Positions 16,506 to 24,950 of a DNA stretch of 35,798 bases are shown here, in pieces. Position 1 is the stretch's first letter, and each line of letters begins with the position of its first letter. Source of the DNA: DSAR01 sp034437315 (GTDB taxonomy: Bacteria; Chloroflexota; Anaerolineae; B4-G1); contig DAOTUC010000309.1 of assembly GCA_034437315.1 (NCBI GenBank), positions 1-35,798 of the forward strand. The letters run 5' to 3'. A program made the translations under genes and the position numbers. Below the pieces are notes generated by a model. The model saw only the letters and a list, made by a program, of their open reading frames with translations, made no database searches and was not told the origin of the DNA.

Positions 16506-16613
16506 AGCCCCTGGTTAACAACTACTCACTTTGCTTGTTCAAAGCACGTCGCCCGTGTATTAGACGCTTTGTTCAGTGAAGTTATGATAACACAGGGAGG
16601 ATTGAAAGACTGA

Positions 16614-19094
16614 ATGCCGGATGAAAAAATGAACGAATTCATAGATTTGCTGAGTCAGCCGGCGCTGGAAACAGACGCCGATATTTTGAGTGATGATTTC
16701 AGCGGTGAGGGGGTGTTGCGCGTGCCCTCCGAGGTGCCGATCTTGCCGTTGCGCGGGCTGGTCGTCTTTCCGATGACGGCTGTGCCCATTCGCGTGGGGC
16801 AACCGCGCTCCGTGCGATTGATTGACGATGCGGTAATTGGCAAGCGTTTGATCGGGCTGGTGGCGAGCCGCGATCCAGAATTAGAGGAGCCGGGCCCGGA
16901 CGACGTCTACCGGGTAGGCACAGTCGCGGCGGTGCATCGGTTGTTCAAATCGCCTGATGGCACCATCACGTTGATTATGCAAGGGTTGATGCGGATCAGG
17001 ATCGACGAATTTGTCGAGGAGACCCCTTACTTGACGGCGCAGGTCTCCATTGCGCCGGAGTTTGTCGAGCGTTCGCCCGAAGTCGAAGCGTTACGCCGCA
17101 GCATCGCCGATGGATTTAATCAATTGACCGACCTGGCGCCAGGGGTGCCCGACGAGATGAGCTCGTTAGTCGTCAATTTAGAAGATCCATTGCAACTCGT
17201 CTACGCCGTCGCCAACCAGATCAAGACGGTCAACCTGGAAGACGCCCAAACTCTCCTGGAGATGGATGACGTCACCGAAAAACTGCGCAAGTTACTCGGG
17301 CTTTTGACGAAAGAACTGGAGGTCTTGGAACTTGGGCGTAAGATCCAGAGTGATGCGCAATCGGAGATGGAGAAGACGCAGCGCGAGTATTTCTTGCGCG
17401 AACAATTAAAGGCCATCCAACGGGAGTTGGGCGAGGCGGACGAGCATCAGATGGAGGTGGAGGAGTTCCGCCAGAAGATCGACGAGGCGGGCATGCCGGA
17501 GGAGGCGGAGAAGGAAGCCCGCCGGGAGCTTGATCGTTTGAGTAAAATTCCCTCGGCCGCCGCCGAGTATGGCGTCATCCGCACCTACCTGGATTGGTTG
17601 ACCAGCTTGCCATGGCAGATTCAGACGGAAGACGACCTGGACATCACAAACGCCCGCCAGGTGCTCGACGAAGATCACTACGACCTGGACGAGATCAAAG
17701 AACGCATTCTCGAATATCTGGCCGTGCGCAAATTGCGGGAAGAACGCCATGAGGAGTTGGAGGCGCGCAAAACGACCGATCTGATTCGCCGAGAGCGGGA
17801 AGGCGTGATTTTGTGTTTCGTGGGGCCGCCAGGCACCGGCAAGACCAGCCTGGGGCAGTCGATTGCGCGGGCGATGGGGCGGAAGTTCATCCGCCAGTCG
17901 TTGGGCGGGGTGCGAGATGAGGCGGAAATTCGCGGTCATCGTCGGACGTACATCGGCGCGCTGCCGGGGCGGATCATCCAGGCCCTGCGGCGGGTAGAGT
18001 CGAAGAATCCGGTGTTTATGCTCGACGAGGTGGACAAGCTGGGGAAGGATTTTCGGGGAGACCCGGCGTCCGCCCTGCTTGAGGTGCTGGATCCGGAGCA
18101 GAATCGCGAGTTCCGCGATCATTACTTGGACGTTCCATTTGACCTTTCCCAGGTGATGTTCATCACGACGGCTAACTTGCTCGATCCGATTCCGGCCCCT
18201 TTGCGAGATCGAATGGAGATCCTGAAGCTTTCGGGTTACACGGAGACAGAGAAGGTGCACATCGCGCAGGGGTACCTCATCCCCCGCCAGCTTCGAGAGA
18301 ATGGCTTGCGAGAGGAGGAATTGACCTTCACCGACGATGCGTTGCGCCAGATGATCCGGGATTACACCCGCGAGGCTGGCGTGCGTAACCTGGAACGGGA
18401 GATCGGGAAAGTTTGCCGGAAGGTCGTGACCCGCATCGCCGAGGGAGATGAAGGGCCAGTGCGTGTTACGCTGGATAGCGTCGCTGAGTTCCTGGGAAAA
18501 CCGCGATATTTCCCAGAGACTGCCTTGCGCACGCAATTGCCGGGCGTGGCGACGGGATTAAGTGTGACCGTTTCCGGAGGCGACCTGATATTCTGCGAGG
18601 CGACCAAGATGCCTGGGCAGAAAGGGTTTACCGTCACCGGTCAGTTGGGCGACGTGATGAAGGAGTCGGCGCAGGCGGCGCTCAGTTACGTGCGCTCGAA
18701 AGCTCATGATTTGGGTATAGCGGATGACGTTTTCGAGAAGACCGATATTCACCTCCACGTGCCGGCTGGGGCGGTGCCTAAGGACGGCCCGTCGGCTGGC
18801 GTGACGATGGCGGTTGCGCTCGCCTCGTTGCTGACTGGTCGCCGAGTGCGCGACGACGTGGGGATGACAGGCGAGATCACCCTGCGCGGTCAGATATTGC
18901 CGGTGGGCGGCGTGAAGGCCAAGGTGCTGGCTGCCCATCGCGCCGGGCTTAAGACCGTCATCCTGCCTAGTCAAAACGAGAAGGATCTGGATGATATACC
19001 CGACGAGGTGCGCGATATGCTTGATTTTGTGCTGACTGAGCGGGTGGATGAGGTATTTGATACGGCGTTGCTGATGGATGGACAGGGCGAATAG
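16614..19094 (+). CDS. lon: ATP-dependent protease Lon
   Basis: An 826-residue cytoplasmic protease degrading misfolded and regulatory proteins. The N-terminal substrate domain starts near residue 40 (EVPILPLRGLVVFPMTAVPI), followed by coiled helices. The AAA+ module has Walker A GPPGTGKT (~403-410) and Walker B PVFMLDEVDK. The C-terminal protease domain has the catalytic dyad Ser727 (PKDGPSAG) and Lys770 (GGVKAKVLAAHRAG), 43 residues apart as in E. coli Lon. Length is normal. The ATG at 16614 lies 13 bases after GGGAGG; a second ATG at 16629 is possible. It has its own promoter, and a terminator-like hairpin follows. Confidence 0.97.
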   Translation: MPDEKMNEFIDLLSQPALETDADILSDDFSGEGVLRVPSEVPILPLRGLVVFPMTAVPIRVGQPRSVRLIDDAVIGKRLIGLVASRDPELEEPGPDDVYRVGTVAAVHRLFKSPDGTITLIMQGLMRIRIDEFVEETPYLTAQVSIAPEFVERSPEVEALRRSIADGFNQLTDLAPGVPDEMSSLVVNLEDPLQLVYAVANQIKTVNLEDAQTLLEMDDVTEKLRKLLGLLTKELEVLELGRKIQSDAQSEMEKTQREYFLREQLKAIQRELGEADEHQMEVEEFRQKIDEAGMPEEAEKEARRELDRLSKIPSAAAEYGVIRTYLDWLTSLPWQIQTEDDLDITNARQVLDEDHYDLDEIKERILEYLAVRKLREERHEELEARKTTDLIRREREGVILCFVGPPGTGKTSLGQSIARAMGRKFIRQSLGGVRDEAEIRGHRRTYIGALPGRIIQALRRVESKNPVFMLDEVDKLGKDFRGDPASALLEVLDPEQNREFRDHYLDVPFDLSQVMFITTANLLDPIPAPLRDRMEILKLSGYTETEKVHIAQGYLIPRQLRENGLREEELTFTDDALRQMIRDYTREAGVRNLEREIGKVCRKVVTRIAEGDEGPVRVTLDSVAEFLGKPRYFPETALRTQLPGVATGLSVTVSGGDLIFCEATKMPGQKGFTVTGQLGDVMKESAQAALSYVRSKAHDLGIADDVFEKTDIHLHVPAGAVPKDGPSAGVTMAVALASLLTGRRVRDDVGMTGEITLRGQILPVGGVKAKVLAAHRAGLKTVILPSQNEKDLDDIPDEVRDMLDFVLTERVDEVFDTALLMDGQGE

Positions 19095-19106
19095 CCAATT
19101 CCATCC

Positions 19107-19137
19107 CCGCCCGTTCTAAAGGGCGGCGTGAATTTTT
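19107..19137 (+). terminator. Putative terminator after lon
   Basis: CCGCCC (19107-19112) pairs with GGGCGG (19121-19126) around an 8-base loop; T's follow at 19133-19137 after a short spacer. The T-run is displaced, so termination may be partial. The receiver-domain gene starts only 27 bases later with no promoter visible between, so read-through from lon is likely. Confidence 0.5.
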
Positions 19138-19163
19138 GCTAGGGTTGCATACAGAGAGGTCAG

Positions 19164-19538
19164 ATGATGTGCGATATTATCGTGGTTGATGATGATCAAA
19201 CTTTCAGTGGTCTCATCAAGACTGTATTGGAATTTGAAGGATATAGTGTGCTCGTCGAGACAAACCCGGATTTGGTGCTCAAGAAAGCATCCGAATTGGA
19301 ACCGGCGCTGCTTTTGATGGACGTATACTCGGAACAGGGGGATACGTTGGGCCTGTTGCGTGAGATAAGGGCGGAGCAATCGCTGGACAATCTGGCGATT
19401 GTGATGACTTCCGGGATGGATCGCTCGGCGGAATGTTTGGATGCTGGCGCGGACGCCTTTATCTTGAAGCCCTTTCGACCGAATGAGTTGATTGATTTGA
19501 TCGCGGGCGCGCTATCGGGAAAGGAGGCAGGCGACTAG
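19164..19538 (+). CDS. Stand-alone response-regulator receiver domain
   Basis: This 124-residue protein is one CheY-like receiver domain. It has the acidic pocket DDD (residues 9-11), phospho-acceptor Asp53 (LLLMDVYSEQGD), the switch Thr in VMTSGMD and the conserved Lys in ILKPFRP. There is no output domain or membrane segment. The ATG at 19164 follows AGAGAGG; the adjacent ATG at 19167 is equally possible. It may act by protein-protein contact like CheY or Spo0F. No histidine kinase is nearby. It sits 69 bases after lon, probably on the same transcript; a link with proteolysis is only suggested by position. Confidence 0.88.
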   Translation: MMCDIIVVDDDQTFSGLIKTVLEFEGYSVLVETNPDLVLKKASELEPALLLMDVYSEQGDTLGLLREIRAEQSLDNLAIVMTSGMDRSAECLDAGADAFILKPFRPNELIDLIAGALSGKEAGD

Positions 19539-19615
19539 TAGATCATCATTAAATTGATTGGCTGATCCATTAGCTAAACTTCACAGGCTTAACCTGGGCG
19601 AATCGGCGTTAAGAA

Positions 19616-19742
19616 CAATACGGTTTAATAAGCAACTGTCGAAGTTCGTAGTAGGCGATTTATCGCCCGAAAACGCGCTAAAGGTGCTATCTGGCGCGCG
19701 CACTACGGGCGCGCGCACTACGAACCTTAACCAAACCGTATT
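19616..19742. mobile_element. MITE-like element with 11-bp target duplication
   Basis: A 127-bp non-coding element with the 10-bp perfect terminal inverted repeats AATACGGTTT (19617-19626) and AAACCGTATT (19733-19742). The direct repeat GGCGTTAAGAA flanks it (19605-19615 and 19743-19753), consistent with a target-site duplication. Inside are the palindrome GGCGATTTATCGCC and two GCGCGCACTACG copies that pair with the TTCGTAGT on its left, so it folds into a long nested hairpin. Its core recurs in the element at 28517-28613. An 86-codon open frame across it is not a real gene. Confidence 0.65.
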
Positions 19743-19973
19743 GGCGTTAAGAAGCAATTGTGAGCGAGCATTGCTCAGAACAATAACTACTCAGAGCCAT
19801 CCTTGCTCAGGGCAGTGACTGCGCCGTGTGCTGAAATGTGACGGGTTAGGCCCTATTTGGGGGAATCATCGTTTAGCTTTATATTTCGGATCAGTAAGCG
19901 CCTGCTTGGGTGATAGCCGGCCTGTGACGACCCGACAAACAAGAATTGAGTTTGTATTAGCGTAGATTGCTTT

Positions 19974-20046
19974 AGAGAGTCTTAAATAATTGCTCTAGCC
20001 GCCGTCCCGAGGACGGGCCTCTGAGTGAATTTTTTAATAGTCTCTT
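19974..20046. repeat. Dispersed repeat with imperfect terminal inverted repeats
   Basis: The ends AGAGAGTCTTAAATAATTG and (complement of the right end) AGAGACTATTAAAAAATTC are similar inverted repeats of about 18 bp. The centre is a hairpin, CCGTCC-CGA-GGACGG. The same sequence in inverted orientation is found at 28436-28634, where another element interrupts it. Non-coding. Confidence 0.6.
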
Positions 20047-20581
20047 TATTGGATCGTTGGCTCGTTTATCTCAGAATCAGAATGGTTCGAGCGCTAGGCG
20101 ATGTCGTTTGAGGTTTCTTATCATTCAGAAACCGGGTTTTTGTCACTCAAACCGCGTGAAATGCTCGCTTTTTGAGGCGTCTTGCGCAAAGCGCTCAGGC
20201 CGAACGAAGCCAGGATAGTTTGTACCAGGTCGATGGATTAGGCTGAGAGCTTAGCGCTCATTAAGTGGGCGGAAAGAGGGTCGCCTATTCGTTGACGACA
20301 TTTTTCGTCAATTTTCAACGACCCTATTCGATCTGAGAACTCCGCCGCTTGTGCGCTTCGATCGCCCTTCCCCTTGCAGGCTAGAGATATTTTTGATCAG
20401 CATTCCCCCACGTAATGAAAATCGAGAGTGATTAAGCCCATAGAGGTGGGCGCTTTCTCCATTTACTTCCCCGGCGTCGTGTGGCGTCGATCAGTGATGG
20501 CATAGAGCGCTTATGTCAAGGAGCGCTTGCGTTAAGGAAGCACCTTCAAGTATAGGGCTTTTGAGAAATTGGTGGGAGAAA
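20047..20581. other. Intergenic stretch without a gene
   Basis: About 530 bases with lower coding signal. Visible items are an AAACCGGGTTT palindrome near 20130-20140, a hairpin TTGACGA/TCGTCAA (20292-20298 with 20305-20311) followed by TTTT, and GAGC/GCTC near 20248. No ORF with a ribosome-binding site, tRNA or clear promoter was found. Confidence 0.5.
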
Positions 20582-22267
20582 ATGTCAAGGAAAAACAAAC
20601 GAAATAACCTTCAGTGGAGGCGGGTTGATCTTCATTTACACACCCCTGCTTCGGCTGATTTTTTGGAACCTGATGTCTCGTATCTGGATATTTTGCATCA
20701 GGCTGAGAAGAAAGAATTGGACATCATCGCCTTCACCGATCACAATACGGTGTCCGGTTATCGGTCGATGATGGAAGAGATTGAACAATTGAATATGTTG
20801 GAACAACTCGACCGGCTGCGCGGAGATGAGAAGCACAAACTGGACGAATACCGCCGGTTGAGGAAGCAGATATTGGTGTTGCCCGGATTTGAGTTTACGG
20901 CGACGTTGGGCTTTCATATCCTGGGTATCTTTTCGCCAGAGGTCGATGTGCGGGAGTTGGAATTCCTTCTCCGTCACCTCAATATCCCGCTGGAAAAGTT
21001 GGACGAGGGGAGCGGAGAGGTGGGGGCGACCATCGACGTCTTGACCGCTTATGAGGTCATCGACAACGCGGGTGGGATCGTCATCGCGGCGCATGCCAAC
21101 TCGTCCCATGGCGTGGCCCGTCGGCGCTCTGGCCTGGCTGGGCAGACCCGTATGGCTTACACCCAGGACCCTCACTTGCACGCTTTAGAGGTGACCGACC
21201 TGGAGAAGCAAGGGCGGCGCACGACTATGCGCTTTTTCGATGGCTCCCGGCCCGAATATCCACGCCCTATGCGCTGCATTCAGGGCTCAGATAATCACCG
21301 ACTGGCGCAAGACCCCAACGATTCCAAGCACCTGGGCGTTGGCGAGCGCGTGACCGAGGTGCTCTTGCCCGAAGTCAGTTTCGAGGCCTTGCGCGCGGTA
21401 TTCCTGGGCAATGATTTCGCCCGCACCCGACCCTATCGGCGGACACAAGAGCCGTTAGATCACATCCAGGAGGCGCGAGAAGAGGGGAATTCTATCATGC
21501 AGGCGTTTCACGTGGGCTATACACGCCGGGGCGGGCGTCGTTACGCGATCCTGGCCGATGTATGCGCTTTCGCTAACACCAACGGCGGCGCCGTCTACGT
21601 GGGGGTCAGTGTGAACCCTAAAGAGCGCCCATCAGGCGTTAAAAACCCTGGAAATCTGGTGCAATCCCTTCAAGAGGAGATTGAGCGACGGATCACGCCC
21701 CCCCTGGAGGTTAAAGTAGACATTCAGGAGACTCAGGGCCATAAAATCGTGCGGATCTTCGTGCCACGGGGGGAGGACCCGCCCTATGCGATAGACGACA
21801 ACAAAATTTACGTGCGCAGCGAGGGGGAGACTGATCTGGCTGTGCGGGATGAAATCGTGAATTTGGTCAAGCGATCCGGTTCGGTCGGCATCACGCGAGA
21901 GTCTTTGAGCGATGACGTCGAACCGCCGCGCACCGGCGTCGAAATCGTGTCGACCCAAAAGCGCAAAGGGACACTCTATCATACGATGCGCGACCTGCGC
22001 AACAACAACGTGGTCAAGAACGTGACCCGCAAATCGGCCCGCCGCTTGTGGCACTACGCCATCACTCAGAACGAGGAGCATCCGGTGGATCACGCGCAGG
22101 TCGAATGGCAGGGCAATATCGGTATTCTGCGCCAACGGAAGCACCGGGGCAAAGAACGTTACGATTTGGCGCAACGGGATGGGGAAGATGTGCGCGTCTA
22201 TTACGGCGTGACCGAGGAGGGTATCCATAGCGAATGGAGCCGATTGGTAGGCTTGGAGGAAGAGTAG
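20582..22267 (+). CDS. PHP phosphoesterase-Schlafen (AlbA_2) fusion protein
   Basis: A 561-residue cytoplasmic protein. Residues ~13-285 are a PHP domain with all metal-ligand motifs: DLHLHTP (His18, His20), FTDHN (Asp53, His54), PGFEFTA (Glu104), AAHANSSHG (His171) and GSDNHRL (Asp237, His239), so a hydrolase, probably a phosphoesterase, is expected. A helical insert (~62-98) is charged. Residues ~303-415 match the Schlafen-type AlbA_2 domain (CAFANTNGGAVYVGVSV, IYVRSEG). The C-terminal ~130 residues are unassigned. The ATG at 20582 follows GGTGGGAG; an upstream GTG- or ATG-type start at 20513 is possible but lacks a good site. AlbA_2 domains occur in nucleic-acid-related and defence proteins; the substrate here is unknown. 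Confidence 0.85.
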   Translation: MSRKNKRNNLQWRRVDLHLHTPASADFLEPDVSYLDILHQAEKKELDIIAFTDHNTVSGYRSMMEEIEQLNMLEQLDRLRGDEKHKLDEYRRLRKQILVLPGFEFTATLGFHILGIFSPEVDVRELEFLLRHLNIPLEKLDEGSGEVGATIDVLTAYEVIDNAGGIVIAAHANSSHGVARRRSGLAGQTRMAYTQDPHLHALEVTDLEKQGRRTTMRFFDGSRPEYPRPMRCIQGSDNHRLAQDPNDSKHLGVGERVTEVLLPEVSFEALRAVFLGNDFARTRPYRRTQEPLDHIQEAREEGNSIMQAFHVGYTRRGGRRYAILADVCAFANTNGGAVYVGVSVNPKERPSGVKNPGNLVQSLQEEIERRITPPLEVKVDIQETQGHKIVRIFVPRGEDPPYAIDDNKIYVRSEGETDLAVRDEIVNLVKRSGSVGITRESLSDDVEPPRTGVEIVSTQKRKGTLYHTMRDLRNNNVVKNVTRKSARRLWHYAITQNEEHPVDHAQVEWQGNIGILRQRKHRGKERYDLAQRDGEDVRVYYGVTEEGIHSEWSRLVGLEEE

Positions 22268-23089
22268 TTGGAAAAGAAAGCGCGAGCCCAGCCATTGCAG
22301 ACACAAGCCCCTGAGATCGATGCGCAGGTCACGACCTCCGAGATCCTGACCGAAGTAGAGCGAAGGCGGGCGTCCAAACAGGCGGCCCGCCAGGAGGCGC
22401 AATTGTCGAATCCCGTCGTCGCGCTCGCCAACCGGTTCGTCTTCTGGTTATCCAGGCATTGGCTGGCGATCTTTAACGTATTGGCCTTCCTCTACGTGGG
22501 ATTGCCCATTCTGGCGCCGACCCTGATGCATTGGGGGATGACCGGGCCGGCCAGGGCGATCTACACGATTTATCGCCCGCTGTGTCATCAATTGCCCCAG
22601 CGCTCCTTCTTCCTGTTTGGGCCGCAACCGACCTACACGGCCTCAGAACTGGAACACCTGTTGGAGGTCACGATCGACATCGGGTTGGAGACGCGGATGC
22701 TGGTAGGCAATGGGTTGATTGGATACAAGACCGCGTTTTGCCAGCGGGATGTGGCGATCTACGGCGCAATTTTCCTCGCCGGCCTGGTCTATGCGCTGCT
22801 CCGTCGTCGTTGGCGAATCCCATCCCTCCCTTTGTGGGCCTACTTCTTGATTGGCATCCTGCCGATGCTGCTGGATGGGGGGTACCAGTTCGTCTCCTAT
22901 TTGTTCCCCCTCATCTGGCCGAATGGCCCGCTTATGCCCCACGAGACGACGCCGGCGATGCGGGTGCTCACCGGGACGCTCTTCGGCCTGGCGACGGTGT
23001 GGATGTCTTACCCGATCGTCCAAGAGACGATGCAAGACGTCAAAGACTCGTTGTCGGAGAAGAGGCGAGCGGTCGGAGTGAATGAATGA
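22268..23089 (+). CDS. DUF2085 family membrane protein
   Basis: A 273-residue integral membrane protein. A charged N-terminus of about 50 residues is followed by hydrophobic segments near 60-85, 160-180, 190-210 and 225-245. The DUF2085 markers are present: RPLCHQLPQRSFFLFG, FCQRDVAIYGA and the PMLLDGGYQ segment. The function of the family is unknown. The TTG start directly abuts the stop of the preceding gene and is supported by GGAGG eight bases upstream inside that gene, so the two are probably translationally coupled. Confidence 0.82.
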   Translation: MEKKARAQPLQTQAPEIDAQVTTSEILTEVERRRASKQAARQEAQLSNPVVALANRFVFWLSRHWLAIFNVLAFLYVGLPILAPTLMHWGMTGPARAIYTIYRPLCHQLPQRSFFLFGPQPTYTASELEHLLEVTIDIGLETRMLVGNGLIGYKTAFCQRDVAIYGAIFLAGLVYALLRRRWRIPSLPLWAYFLIGILPMLLDGGYQFVSYLFPLIWPNGPLMPHETTPAMRVLTGTLFGLATVWMSYPIVQETMQDVKDSLSEKRRAVGVNE

Positions 23090-23117
23090 TTGATGTGAAT
23101 GATTGGAGCGCATAGCG

Positions 23118-23900
23118 ATGATCCGCCAGCAGATCGACGCCGTTTTATTGTATCGTTTTGAGGGGTTGAACGGAGCGCCTGGGGTGCGGCACGCCGTCCT
23201 GACCCGCATCGGTGGAGTCAGCCGAGCGCCTTACGATACGCTCAACCTGGGTCACACGGTGGGTGATGACCTGTCAGCCGTCGAAGAGAACCACCGGCGG
23301 GCGCTGGGCGTGCTGGGGCTGAGCCAGCGCCCGGTCATCAGTCCCCACCAGGTGCACGGCGCGCGCGTAGGCGTCGTTGGGCGGGCGCACCTGGGAACCG
23401 TGTTGCCGGATACTGACGCCCTGGTGACGAGCGCGCCGGGCGCCCCGATCCTGATGCGCTTTGGCGATTGCGCGCCGGTCTTCTTCTACGACGACGTCCG
23501 GCGGGTCGTGGGGATCGCGCACGCCGGTTGGCGCGGCGTGGTCGCGGGCAGCGTCGGGGCGACCGCGCGCGCGATGACGACCCGCCTGGGGAGCGATCCC
23601 GCCGATATATGGGCCGGAATTGGGCCGACCATCGGCCCCTGCTGTTACGAGGTGGGGCCGGAGGTCGTGAACGCGGTCAGAGCCGCCTGTCCCGACGGAG
23701 CGGATCTGACGCGGATTGTCAATGGGCGTGTGTACCTGGATTTGCCCGGCGCGGTGCGAGCCCAACTCAGCGCTGCGGGCGTCCAGAAGGTTGAGGATTC
23801 GGGACTGTGTACGTCCTGCCGGGTCGATGAGTTCTTCTCTCATCGAGCGGAGCACGGGCGCACCGGTCGTTTTGGCGTAGTTGTGGAGTTGATACAATGA
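23118..23900 (+). CDS. pgeF: PgeF/YfiH-family purine nucleoside phosphorylase (multicopper-oxidase-like fold)
   Basis: A 260-residue protein of the family once called polyphenol oxidase, now known to act on purine nucleosides and to correct peptidoglycan errors in E. coli. The zinc ligands are visible: SPHQVHG (His), FGDCAPVFF (Cys) and AHAGWRG (His), along with GIGPTIGPCCYEVG and CTSCRVDEFFSHR. Length is typical. The ATG at 23118 is preferred over a TTG at 23103 because GGAG (23105-23108) sits nine bases upstream of it. It overlaps the next gene by ATGA, a common pairing with YggS-type genes. Confidence 0.92.
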   Translation: MIRQQIDAVLLYRFEGLNGAPGVRHAVLTRIGGVSRAPYDTLNLGHTVGDDLSAVEENHRRALGVLGLSQRPVISPHQVHGARVGVVGRAHLGTVLPDTDALVTSAPGAPILMRFGDCAPVFFYDDVRRVVGIAHAGWRGVVAGSVGATARAMTTRLGSDPADIWAGIGPTIGPCCYEVGPEVVNAVRAACPDGADLTRIVNGRVYLDLPGAVRAQLSAAGVQKVEDSGLCTSCRVDEFFSHRAEHGRTGRFGVVVELIQ

Positions 23901-24637
23901 CAGACGTAGCGCGCAATTTGCAACACGTTCGGGAACGTATCGCCGAAGCAGCGGTGAAATCGGGGCGCGCGCTGGATGACGTGACGTTGGTCGCCGTCTC
24001 CAAAACCCGCTCGGTCGAGGAAATTGTCACGGCGTACCGGGCCGATGTGCGTCACTTTGGAGAAAATCGCGTTCGAGAGGGCGTCGCTAAAATGCCAGGC
24101 GTCCGCGAGGCGCTCGCCGACGCCGACGTCGAACTGACCTGGCACATGATCGGTCACATCCAGAGCCGCAAGGCGGAATTGGCGGCGGCGCATTATGATT
24201 ACGTCCATTCAGTCGATCGGTTGAAGATCGCGCGTTACCTGGATCGCTTTGCCGTGGAGGGGGGATTCACGCTGCCGGTTCTGCTGGAATGCAACGTCTC
24301 CGGCGAGGCGAGCAAATATGGATTCAATCTGCCCGAGGGAGCGCGGGATGGGGAGCGGCGCGCGGCCTTCTTCGCCCAGGCCGAGGAGATTTTAACGCTG
24401 CCCCATCTCTCGGTGCACGGCCTGATGACGATGGCCCCTTTTGTGGACGATCCGGAGACAGTGCGACCCGTCTTCGCCGACCTACGAAGCCTGCTGGACG
24501 CTCTGCGCGAGCGTTTCCCAGACAGGGATTGGCGTCATCTCTCGATGGGAATGACCAATGATTTCGTCGTCGCCGTGGAGGAGGGCGCGACGATGGTGCG
24601 CATTGGACGCGCCATTTTTGGCGAGCGCACCTACTAG
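23897..24637 (+). CDS. YggS-family pyridoxal-phosphate homeostasis protein
   Basis: A 246-residue single-domain PLP protein with an alanine-racemase-like barrel. Lys36 in LVAVSKTRS is the PLP Schiff-base residue. FGENRVRE, WHMIGHIQSRK (family: GxLQxxK), VNVS-like CNVSGEASKYGF, GLMTMAP and LSMGMTNDFVVAVEEGATMVRIG all match. It has no known enzyme activity and balances B6 vitamers. Its ATG overlaps the pgeF stop by four bases. The YggT gene follows 30 bases later, an arrangement widely conserved in bacteria. Confidence 0.93.
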   Translation: MTDVARNLQHVRERIAEAAVKSGRALDDVTLVAVSKTRSVEEIVTAYRADVRHFGENRVREGVAKMPGVREALADADVELTWHMIGHIQSRKAELAAAHYDYVHSVDRLKIARYLDRFAVEGGFTLPVLLECNVSGEASKYGFNLPEGARDGERRAAFFAQAEEILTLPHLSVHGLMTMAPFVDDPETVRPVFADLRSLLDALRERFPDRDWRHLSMGMTNDFVVAVEEGATMVRIGRAIFGERTY

Positions 24638-24667
24638 CGCTGGTAGCTAGAAGTGGCGGAGGTTTAC

Positions 24668-24934
24668 GTGATCTTTTATCTATTTCAACTATTGGATTGG
24701 CTGATCAACCTGTACTCGTTCGCCTTCGTCGCGCGGGCGATTTTGTCCTGGTTTCGGGTCGATCCTTATCACCCCGTCAGTCAATTTCTGATTCGGATCA
24801 CCGATCCCCTCGTGGTTCCGATTCGTCGCTATGTGCCCCCCATGGGCGGTTTGGACTTCGCGCCGATGGTCGCGTTGATCATCCTGTGGTTCGTGCGGCA
24901 GGTGTTGCAGACGATCGCGGCGGCGTTGATTTGA
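24668..24934 (+). CDS. YggT-family membrane protein
   Basis: An 88-residue inner-membrane protein with two hydrophobic segments (residues ~3-28 and ~65-88). Between them is the family signature RAILSWFRVDP, TDPLVVPIRRYVPPMGGLDFAP. GTG 24668 is chosen because CGGAGG (24657-24662) lies five bases upstream; a GTG at 24653 would put that site inside the gene. The family is linked to osmotic tolerance and, in Gram-positives, to cell-envelope/division gene clusters. It lies 30 bases after the YggS gene. The opposite-strand NTPase gene ends 17 bases beyond its stop. Confidence 0.88.
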   Translation: MIFYLFQLLDWLINLYSFAFVARAILSWFRVDPYHPVSQFLIRITDPLVVPIRRYVPPMGGLDFAPMVALIILWFVRQVLQTIAAALI

Positions 24935-24950
24935 GGCGGGCGGCGGGGAT

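Noticed and set aside
17406..18536. 376-codon minus-strand frame inside lon
   Set aside because: Antisense shadow of the Lon AAA+ and protease domains.
19558..19818. 86-codon plus-strand open frame after the receiver gene
   Set aside because: It starts at a TTG without a ribosome-binding site, spans the palindromic mobile element and its flanking repeats, and has repeat-derived sequence (ARTTGARTT).
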